Source: CAYMUN01 sp964393835 (lineage in GTDB: Bacteria > Patescibacteriota > Saccharimonadia > Saccharimonadales > UBA4665). Taken from it: 41,776 bases of DNA. The position numbers and the translations under genes were made by a program. Location: assembly GCA_964393835.1 (NCBI GenBank), contig CAYMUN010000009.1:1-41776 (forward strand), given 5' to 3'. The notes beneath the pieces were generated by a model. The model did no database searches. It was not told where the DNA came from and worked only from the letters and a program-made list of their open reading frames with translations. This document shows, piece by piece, positions 32,672 through 38,956 of the stretch (positions within the stretch are counted from its first letter, which is position 1; each line of letters opens with the position of its first letter).

Positions 32672-32986
32672 ATGAAAGCCACTGACATGAACGCGACACC
32701 CCTGACACCCCGCAGACGACGCGTCCGCGTGCAACCTATGCTCAGTATCAACTTGCGGATCTCGGCTGGACAGTTGGAATTTTTAGATGAGGCAGCGGCT
32801 GAGGACGTGACTACGCGTAGCGAGCTTATCAGGACGGCCATTATGTGGTACCTCAAGCCGCAAAACCGCCGTGCTGACCAAAACCAGAGCCAAAGCGAAG
32901 AGGAGTATGTTTTAAGCACATTTGAGCGCCGCCGCGCTATCCGGGCAATGAACAAGGCGCCAAAAGACTTCGATATGAACGAATAA
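32672..32986 (+). CDS. ribbon-helix-helix DNA-binding protein
   Basis: 104 aa. A basic N-terminal arm (PRRRRVRVQP) precedes a CopG/MetJ-type fold: beta strand MLSINLRIS, then helices QLEFLDEAAAEDV and TTRSELIRTAIMWYL. The C-terminal 45 residues are charged. The start at 32672 has a strong AAAGGAG 5 bases upstream; the frame's earlier ATG (32588) lies inside the inverted repeat and is rejected. Likely binds the TGTATATACA palindromes in front of it; no toxin partner follows (efp is convergent). Confidence 0.82.
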   Translation: MKATDMNATPLTPRRRRVRVQPMLSINLRISAGQLEFLDEAAAEDVTTRSELIRTAIMWYLKPQNRRADQNQSQSEEEYVLSTFERRRAIRAMNKAPKDFDMNE

Positions 32987-33009
32987 AGGCCCGTCGGGTA
33001 GGGGTAGAG

Positions 33010-33576
33010 TTAGTCTTTGACGCGTTCGCGGTAGGCGCCGGTGGTCGTGTCGATAGAGATGATATCGCCCTGTTTGATAAAAGCCGGGACTTTGATGGTT
33101 AGGCCAGTCTCGAGCGTGGCGTCTTTGGTAATTGAGGAGCTGGTGTCGCCTTTGACGGCGTCCTCGGTATACGTGACCTTGAGCGGCACGTTTTTAGCCA
33201 GCTCGACATTGATAGGCTGGCCGTTAAAAAACTGCAGCTGGACACGATCGCCCTCTTTGAGGTAGCCAGCGCCATCACCGACCAGGGCAGCCGCCACCTC
33301 GAACTGGTCAAAGGTCTCTTCGTTCATAAAAAAGAACGTGGTACCGTCATTGTACAAATACTGAACGGTTTGAGTGGTAACGTCAGCGCTCTCGAGCTGC
33401 TCGTTACCCTTAAAGGTCTTTTCTAGGACTTTGCCATCGAGCAGGCTTTTGATACGCACGTTGACGATCGAGCCACCGCGACCCATGACTTTTTGGTTAT
33501 ACTCGACAACGCGGAACGGTTGGCCTTCCCACTGGAAAAGCGTACCTTTTTTGAGGTTGGTAATGCTCAGTGCCAT
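33010..33576 (-). CDS. efp: elongation factor P with Arg at the modification tip
   Basis: 188 aa, normal length, with a KOW-like domain and two OB domains (LKVTYTEDAVKGDTSS and LEVPAFIKQGD-like TIKVPAFIKQGDIISIDTTTG region, split). It relieves stalling at polyproline. The loop that in E. coli carries Lys34 (PGKGQ) reads VMGRGG, so the residue is Arg33. Arg-tip EF-P is glycosylated (rhamnose) by EarP in some proteobacteria; no such gene is in view. It follows rpsR by 10 bases. Polyproline runs in the 1203-aa protein (e.g. CPTPPPPVG) would be targets. Confidence 0.95.
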   Translation of the reverse strand: MALSITNLKKGTLFQWEGQPFRVVEYNQKVMGRGGSIVNVRIKSLLDGKVLEKTFKGNEQLESADVTTQTVQYLYNDGTTFFFMNEETFDQFEVAAALVGDGAGYLKEGDRVQLQFFNGQPINVELAKNVPLKVTYTEDAVKGDTSSSITKDATLETGLTIKVPAFIKQGDIISIDTTTGAYRERVKD

Positions 33577-33586
33577 ATACCAGTCC

Positions 33587-33790
33587 CTAGTTATTAGCCA
33601 CGAACGGCATCAGTGCTAAGTGCCGGGCTCGCTTGATAGCGGTGCTCAGGCGGCGCTGCTGACTCTCGGTCAGACCGGTTTTTTTGCGGGTTTCGATCTG
33701 CCCGTAGACATTGACGTAGCGCTGCAGCGTTTTGAAATCCTTGTGGTCAAAATAAGCCACGTCGGTTCGGTGTTTAAAAATCTTTGCCAT
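33587..33790 (-). CDS. rpsR: ribosomal protein bS18
   Basis: 67 aa. Small-subunit protein bound next to bS6. Family signature FDHKDFKTLQRYVNVYGQI and RRLSTAIKRARHLALMPF. AAGGAG 4 bases before the ATG. Lies 12 bases after ssb; no rplI follows. Confidence 0.97.
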   Translation of the reverse strand: MAKIFKHRTDVAYFDHKDFKTLQRYVNVYGQIETRKKTGLTESQQRRLSTAIKRARHLALMPFVANN

Positions 33791-33802
33791 AATTCTCCTT
33801 GC

Positions 33803-34300
33803 TTAAAACGGTATGTCGTCTAGATTAATTGGTTCGTCGCCGATGTCTTCGATCACGACGTCGTCTTTTTTAGCTTTTTTGCTGGGCTTGGGCTTGTCGC
33901 TGCCGGCAGTTGGCACTTCGCTGGACGGTGAACCGCTGTCAGAAGAACCACCGTCGTTGTCACTGCCGCCACGGCTGTCCAGGAAAGTTACGTCGTTAGC
34001 GAGGACTTCAACTTTGCTGCGCTTTTGGCCATCTTGCTCCCAAGAGCGGGACTGTAAACGCCCCTGCACCAGGCAACGTCGGCCTTTGCTAAGATATTGG
34101 GCTACTCGCTCAGCCAGGGGGCCCCAGCACACGATATCAATGTAATCGGTGGCTTCCTGCCATTCGCCACTCGCGTCTTTATAGCTACGATTGAGCGCCA
34201 GGCTAAAACTGGTGACGTTTTGGCCGGTCGGTGTCTGGCGCAGCTCGGGATCGCGGGTCAGGTTACCCATTAGTGTTACTTGGTTAAGACTTCGTGCCAT
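33803..34300 (-). CDS. ssb: single-stranded DNA-binding protein
   Basis: 165 aa. An OB-fold domain (about 1-110: NQVTLMGNLTRDPELRQTPTGQ, then FSLALNRSYKD and DYIDIVCWGPLAERVAQYLSKG), a Ser/Gly/Asp-rich linker (118-145), and the acidic tip DDIPF that binds replication and repair partners. AAGGAG 8 bases before the ATG. It sits between rpsF and rpsR, as in most bacteria. Confidence 0.97.
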   Translation of the reverse strand: MARSLNQVTLMGNLTRDPELRQTPTGQNVTSFSLALNRSYKDASGEWQEATDYIDIVCWGPLAERVAQYLSKGRRCLVQGRLQSRSWEQDGQKRSKVEVLANDVTFLDSRGGSDNDGGSSDSGSPSSEVPTAGSDKPKPSKKAKKDDVVIEDIGDEPINLDDIPF

Positions 34301-34394
34301 TGCTATTGCTCCTTGGTTAGTGCTCTTACGCTACGCCTAGTCAGAAATGTTCGTCAAGCGAACAGCTGACAAAACAACTTTATTTAACAATTTT

Positions 34395-34790
34395 TTAAGA
34401 CTCGTCACCGGTCGGCTCCTCTTTTTGGTCATCTTCGCCACGATCACCGCGCTTGGCGGCCTGCTCAGCTTTGACGGCTTTGGCGGCTTCGGCCTTAGCA
34501 ATTGCCTTGAGGTCAGGCCTGGTGATTAGAAACCGGATGACTTCGTCGGTAATATTGAGCGTACTCTCCACCTTTAAGACGCCGGCACCGGGCATTTCTA
34601 CGGTGTAAAACACGTAGACAGCGTGCTCGTTACCCGCGATATCGTAGGCCAGTTTGCGCTTGCCCCAGTTGTCCGTAGCAACGATCTTGCCACCGTTATC
34701 GGTGATGATTTTAGTAACCCGTTCCTCGGCCTTAGTGAGGTCGACTTCGAGGTCAGGGTGATACAGCACCGCGATTTCGTACTGATTCAA
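34395..34790 (-). CDS. rpsF: ribosomal protein bS6
   Basis: 131 aa. Starts NQYEIAVLYHPDLEVD and contains the WGKRKLAYDIAGNEHAVYVFY stretch (as WGKRKLAYDI and AVYVFYTVEMP) of bS6, followed by a highly charged C-terminal tail typical of the family. No ATG is in a suitable place; TTG at 34790 is chosen because AAGGA lies 7 bases before it and the protein then begins at the conserved first strand. The upstream in-frame ATG at 34859 would add 23 residues and lies almost at the promoter. Confidence 0.95.
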   Translation of the reverse strand: MNQYEIAVLYHPDLEVDLTKAEERVTKIITDNGGKIVATDNWGKRKLAYDIAGNEHAVYVFYTVEMPGAGVLKVESTLNITDEVIRFLITRPDLKAIAKAEAAKAVKAEQAAKRGDRGEDDQKEEPTGDES

Positions 34791-34861
34791 AACGTATTCC
34801 TTCCTATTGGTTAAGCCTACGCACCTTAGTAGTCGTAAGCTGAAGTTTGACAGTACCAAGC

Positions 34862-34890
34862 AGTATACCCGAATTACCCCTGTTGGTCAA
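34862..34890 (-). promoter_or_regulatory. promoter of the rpsF-ssb-rpsR-efp operon
   Basis: Minus strand: TTGACC (34890-34885), 17 bases, TATACT (34867-34862), about 70 bases before the rpsF start. The leader is longer than for most genes here and leaves room for feedback by bS6/bS18, though no clear structure is seen. Confidence 0.72.
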
Positions 34891-34894
34891 CAGC

Positions 34895-35767
34895 TTAGAG
34901 GGATTGGATAAAATTATGAAAGTGCTCCCGGCCGCCCTTGCCGTCCTCGATGAGGTGGCTGGTAAGCGTTGCCAATGGTAATTCGACATGATATTTGCGG
35001 CACAGTGCCTGGATGGAATGACTGGTGGAGAGGCCCTCGACCACACCTTTGGATTTTTTAAGGGCGGCCGCCTGGCTCATTTTGGCCAGTCGCCGACCAA
35101 ACTGGAAGTTGCGACTCTCGGTCGATGAGCAGGTCAATACTAAGTCACCGACGATACCGGGGGCAGTCACTGCCCCGCCTAGTTTCATGGCCTCGCCCAG
35201 CTCGACGACTTCTTGAAGCGCCAGCGTAATTAATTCGGCCCGGGTGTTCATGCCGTAGCCTAAGCCCTCAGCATAACCGCAAGCAATGGCGTACACATTC
35301 TTTAGAGCGCTGGCCAGCTCCAGGGCCCGGCGGCCGCGGACTGACTGGACGCGGAAATACGGTGTCTGAATCAATTCCCTAACCACGCCCAGATGCTGCT
35401 TGGAAGCATAACCCAGCGACAGCAGCGTCGGTTGATGATCTATGATTTCGGAAGCGAACGACGGCCCGATCAAGCTGTAATAGTTCGGATAGTCCCCCAT
35501 GCTTTGCACGATCTGGTAGGGCAGTTTATAGGTGTTTTCCTCGATACCCTTGGCGGTATTGACGATGATCGTATCCTGGCTGATGAATCGGGCATTGGTC
35601 TCGAGTGCCTGGCGGATAAACTGCGTCGGCACCACCATAAAGATGAGGTCAACTTTGTGGCTTAGCGGCCGATCAACATCCACGATACTAAATTTCACGC
35701 CGTTATAAGTCAGCAACGAGCCGATGGCCTGCCCAAACGCACCCCACCCAAACACCGCGATTTTCAT
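34895..35767 (-). CDS. gpsA: glycerol-3-phosphate dehydrogenase [NAD(P)+]
   Basis: 290 aa, shorter than the usual roughly 330. Interconverts DHAP and glycerol-3-phosphate for lipid synthesis. Dinucleotide motif AVFGWGAFGQAIG, NTAKGIE, GPSFASEI, catalytic region ALKNVYAIACG and GIVGDLVLTCSS...SRNFQFG. TACTAT 7 bases before the ATG (leaderless). Divergent from the EamA-like gene. Confidence 0.94.
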   Translation of the reverse strand: MKIAVFGWGAFGQAIGSLLTYNGVKFSIVDVDRPLSHKVDLIFMVVPTQFIRQALETNARFISQDTIIVNTAKGIEENTYKLPYQIVQSMGDYPNYYSLIGPSFASEIIDHQPTLLSLGYASKQHLGVVRELIQTPYFRVQSVRGRRALELASALKNVYAIACGYAEGLGYGMNTRAELITLALQEVVELGEAMKLGGAVTAPGIVGDLVLTCSSTESRNFQFGRRLAKMSQAAALKKSKGVVEGLSTSHSIQALCRKYHVELPLATLTSHLIEDGKGGREHFHNFIQSL

Positions 35768-35774
35768 ACCCCAA

Positions 35775-35824
35775 ATAGTACTATGGGCGAAGGCGATTAC
35801 CTAATGTTTGGTTTCTGGTATGAT
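35775..35824. promoter_or_regulatory. divergent leaderless -10 boxes of gpsA and the EamA-like gene
   Basis: TACTAT on the minus strand (35780-35775), 7 bases before gpsA, and TATGAT on the plus strand (35819-35824), 7 bases before the ATG at 35832. The whole intergenic region is only 64 bases. Confidence 0.6.
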
Positions 35825-35831
35825 GCTAGCT

Positions 35832-36257
35832 ATGGCCTATATCATTCTATCTTCGATTTTCTTTACGGCGGTGATTTTAGTAGGAACAGCCGGCGCCCGT
35901 CATACCAACACCAATGTCGCTTCGTTGCTCAATGCCCTGTTGTCGATAGTAGTTCCGCTGTTAGTCGTCGCCCCTAGGCTAACGAAGAGGTCTCTGGAAG
36001 GCCAATCATATGGTTTGGGAATGGCAGCCTTGGGCGGCTTACTGGTTGGATTTTACGTACTTACACTGACTAAGGCTCTTTCGGTCAATAAAGTCGGCAT
36101 TGTCGTGCCGATTATCTATGGCAGCAGCATCTTTGCTACCACTATACTCAGCTACTTTTTGTACAAAGAAAAAATCAGTTTCACCGAAGGATTGGGCTTA
36201 GCCCTGTTGCTGGCCGGTTTTAGCATCATTATTTACGCCCGGGCTACCACTCGCTAG
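35832..36257 (+). CDS. small EamA/DMT-like membrane protein
   Basis: 141 aa with four hydrophobic helices (about 3-22, 33-52, 65-85 and 112-135), like half of an EamA transporter or a small DMT protein. The last part (VPIIYGSSIFATTILSYFLYKE then GLALLLAGFSIII) resembles EamA C-terminal repeats. Such half-size proteins act as dimers. Substrate unknown. The start at 35832 is chosen from the -10 spacing. Confidence 0.78.
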   Translation: MAYIILSSIFFTAVILVGTAGARHTNTNVASLLNALLSIVVPLLVVAPRLTKRSLEGQSYGLGMAALGGLLVGFYVLTLTKALSVNKVGIVVPIIYGSSIFATTILSYFLYKEKISFTEGLGLALLLAGFSIIIYARATTR

Positions 36258-36262
36258 CTTAT

Positions 36263-38467
36263 TTAGACTTCTTTGAAGTTTTCATCTAGGACTTCGTCGG
36301 CAGTGTCGGCCGGGCTGCCGCCAAAGACATCGTCGAGGGAACTGACCAGCACTTCGCGGGGGCGAGAGCCGTCAGCGGCACCGACGATACCCTGCTCTTC
36401 CATGGTTTCGATCAGGCGGGCGGCCCGGCCGTAGCCGACACGCAGGCGGCGCTGCAGCAGGCTGGTGCTGGCCTTGTGGTTTTCGATAACCACCCGGACG
36501 GCATCACGCCACATATCATCGTCAGCGTCCTGGCCGCCGTAATCAGCTACTACACCGCCCTTGCCATTAAGCTGGACGGGCTGGGACACCACTTCATCGT
36601 CGTACTGCGGCGGTCGCTGCATGCGGATGAAATCCATGACCTTGACGGTTTCGTCATCACCAATCAGAGCGCCCTGGACGCGCTTCGGCTTAGGCATATC
36701 AGAGGTCAGCAACAGCATATCGCCCTGGCCCAATAGCTTTTCGGCCCCAACCTGGTCGATGATGGTTCGGCTATCGACCTGCGATTGGGTGGTAAAGGCG
36801 ATGCGCCCCGGCACGTTAGCTTTGATCAGACCGGTGATAACGTCCACGGAGGGCCGCTGGGTGGCCAGTACCAGGTGGATGCCGACCGCCCGGGCTTTTT
36901 GGGCAATGCGTACCACCAAAGCCTCGACGTCGCGGGCGGCCATCATCATCAGGTCGGCCAATTCATCAATCACGATGACGATATAAGGCATGCCCTCTTC
37001 TTTTTTCAAATTATTATATTCGGCGATGTTACGCTTGTTGACCTCGGCCAGCGCCCGATAGCGGCGTTCCATTTCGGCGACCGCCCACTTCAGCGCACTA
37101 ATACACTTTTCGGGCTCGGTGATCACCGGTGTCAACAGATGTGGAATGTCATCATAGGGCTTTAATTCCACCTGTTTGGGGTCGACCAGGATCAGTTTGA
37201 GATCAGCTGGTGAATTGCGATACAGCAAGCTGGTCAGGATAGTATTAATCATGACTGATTTGCCGGAACCGGTTTGGCCGGCTACCAAAATGTGCGGCAT
37301 TTTTGCCAGGTCGGCGATGATCGGCGTGCCTGAGATATCGCGGCCGATGGCGAAGCTGAGGGCGCCGCCCTGGTCTTGCCACTCGCGCGACATCAGCATC
37401 GAGCTGAGGCGGACGGTGGCTGATTTGAGGTTTGGCACTTCGATACCGACTGCCCGTTTCCCTGGGATCGGTGCCTCCATCCTGATAGAGTGCGCCGCCA
37501 GGTCAAGCGCCAGGTTGTCGGCCAGCGCCGTGATCTTGGTCAATTTGGCCCCGGCTGGCGGCTTGAGCGTGTACTGCGTCACTCGTGGCCCGATATTAGC
37601 CCCCTCCATCTCGACTTCGATATTAAAATTCTCAAACGTATCGTGGATGATCTGGGCGTTAGCATTGACATCACCGGCATCGGCCTTGTCCTGCTTTTGG
37701 TTTAATAAATCAACGCTGGGGAATTGCCAATTGGGGTCACTGGCCGTCGTTAGGGCGTCGTGGGCCTCGGTAGCTGACAACTTTTGGGCCGTGTTTTTAA
37801 GTGTCGATAGTTTAGCTGGCGGCTCGGTAGCCGAATGGTGCTCGACCGGTACTCCCTCATTGAGTTTGAAGCCTGGCTGTTCGCCGGCTTTGGCCTTGAG
37901 GGCGGCTAATTCTGAATCTTCTTTGCGCTCCGGCCGTTTGAACAAATCGGCGATCTTGAGCAAAATTTTTGGCGAAATTCCAAAGGCAAAAAACACCGCT
38001 AACACCGTAAAAACAAAGAATAAAAGCGCCGCCGGTGTTTTATCCAGGGCGGTTAACGCCACATTGCCAATGCCCTGTCCGACTGATCCCCCGTGGCCAC
38101 CAATCCACGCGCCGTCACCCGTCCGGGTAACCATTCCGGTATAAAACCAGGCGCTGGCAAACAGCAGTACCGACAGCATGCCAGCCAATTTACTAAGAGG
38201 AATCCGTCGATCTTCAGCAGTGAATTTATAGACGCCCCAATATATCAATGCCACCGGTGTTAGGTAGGCTGCCCAACCGAGTGTCCAATAAGTGGCGTGA
38301 AACAGGCTGACCGGTAACGGGCCGCCGGTACCAAAACCGCCGAGCAGCAAAAATACCGCCAGCAGCATGAGTAGGATAGCGCCGGCCAACGCCCAAAATG
38401 GTGACCGCTCGTAGGCGGCCTCTGCGGCCTTCGCTTTCTTTTTTGTGGATTTTTTCTTTTTAGCCAT
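36263..38467 (-). CDS. ftsK: DNA translocase FtsK/SpoIIIE
   Basis: 734 aa. Moves chromosome ends through the closing septum. Four membrane helices (about 24-46, 58-80, 93-112, 145-166), a short linker, then the motor with GQTGSGKS (397-404), LKLILVDPKQVELKPYDDIP in two parts (LILVDPKQVEL, YDDIPHL), VIVIDELADLMM (Walker B), and a C-terminal gamma winged helix (TSLLQRRLRVGYGRAARLIE split as LLQRRLRVGY and RAARLIETMEEQGIV). With XerC/D at 2902 it could resolve dimers. A consensus promoter lies 55-83 bases upstream. Confidence 0.96.
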   Translation of the reverse strand: MAKKKKSTKKKAKAAEAAYERSPFWALAGAILLMLLAVFLLLGGFGTGGPLPVSLFHATYWTLGWAAYLTPVALIYWGVYKFTAEDRRIPLSKLAGMLSVLLFASAWFYTGMVTRTGDGAWIGGHGGSVGQGIGNVALTALDKTPAALLFFVFTVLAVFFAFGISPKILLKIADLFKRPERKEDSELAALKAKAGEQPGFKLNEGVPVEHHSATEPPAKLSTLKNTAQKLSATEAHDALTTASDPNWQFPSVDLLNQKQDKADAGDVNANAQIIHDTFENFNIEVEMEGANIGPRVTQYTLKPPAGAKLTKITALADNLALDLAAHSIRMEAPIPGKRAVGIEVPNLKSATVRLSSMLMSREWQDQGGALSFAIGRDISGTPIIADLAKMPHILVAGQTGSGKSVMINTILTSLLYRNSPADLKLILVDPKQVELKPYDDIPHLLTPVITEPEKCISALKWAVAEMERRYRALAEVNKRNIAEYNNLKKEEGMPYIVIVIDELADLMMMAARDVEALVVRIAQKARAVGIHLVLATQRPSVDVITGLIKANVPGRIAFTTQSQVDSRTIIDQVGAEKLLGQGDMLLLTSDMPKPKRVQGALIGDDETVKVMDFIRMQRPPQYDDEVVSQPVQLNGKGGVVADYGGQDADDDMWRDAVRVVIENHKASTSLLQRRLRVGYGRAARLIETMEEQGIVGAADGSRPREVLVSSLDDVFGGSPADTADEVLDENFKEV

Positions 38468-38521
38468 AGATTGGAGTAACCCTACTATTTTATCATTAAC
38501 AGATAACGATTAACACTTAAA

Positions 38522-38550
38522 ATTATAGCAAAATTTACTACAAATGTCAA
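38522..38550 (-). promoter_or_regulatory. consensus promoter upstream of ftsK
   Basis: Minus strand: TTGACA (38550-38545), 17 bases, TATAAT (38527-38522) with a TGC extension, an exact match to the sigma70-type consensus. Predicted leader about 48 bases, with ATTAACA twice 14 bp apart on the plus strand. No good Shine-Dalgarno precedes ftsK. Confidence 0.78.
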
Positions 38551-38561
38551 TAGGCTCACGC

Positions 38562-38590
38562 TTGCATCTGCTCCCTGTTGAGCGTATAAG
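38562..38590 (+). promoter_or_regulatory. promoter of the small gene at 38600
   Basis: TTGCAT (38562-38567), 17 bases, TATAAG (38585-38590), then 9 bases to the ATG at 38600. Its -35 is 12 bp from that of the divergent ftsK promoter. Confidence 0.55.
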
Positions 38591-38599
38591 TAGGTGATA

Positions 38600-38956
38600 A
38601 TGAAACTGAAAGCATCCTTCTCTGAACGCCGCGATCTGCGCCGGATTACAGCCGCTATTCATCTGCAGGCTGAAGGTGCTGCCGAGTTTTTGCTGGATCA
38701 CTCGCAAGATCCCGCATCACTTCCCCCTTTTAATGCCGGCCCTTTGCCCGGTAGACGAATATCACCGGAGGTATACTCCCAGCAAATAGGCAGCCAGGCT
38801 GTGTTGCGGGTAGCAGCTGAAATGAACCCCGAAGTAGCCTATGATCATGAAGCTTCCTTGCAGCTTACCGATGAAGTTCGAGCCGCCCGCTTACACGACC
38901 GGCTGCCAATGTCCCTGGATCCTGTTATGGTAGTCTTCGTACCGCTGCAAGACTAG
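38600..38956 (+). CDS. hypothetical soluble protein, 118 aa
   Basis: Not recognised. No membrane segment or signal. The N-terminal 40 residues are helical and basic (KASFSERRDLRRITAAIHLQ), the rest mixed. It is supported by an upstream promoter and normal codon use. It ends 4 bases inside the convergent RNase J gene. The ATG at 38600 is preferred to a GTG two codons earlier. Confidence 0.58.
   Translation: MKLKASFSERRDLRRITAAIHLQAEGAAEFLLDHSQDPASLPPFNAGPLPGRRISPEVYSQQIGSQAVLRVAAEMNPEVAYDHEASLQLTDEVRAARLHDRLPMSLDPVMVVFVPLQD

Noticed and set aside
34349..34363. Hairpin GTTCG-TCAAG-CGAAC between rpsF and ssb as a terminator
   Set aside because: Five-base stem without a T-tract in either direction, and the operon is expected to continue.
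37176..38144. 322-aa open frame antisense to ftsK
   Set aside because: Shadow of a well-supported gene; no signature motifs, start signals or promoter.
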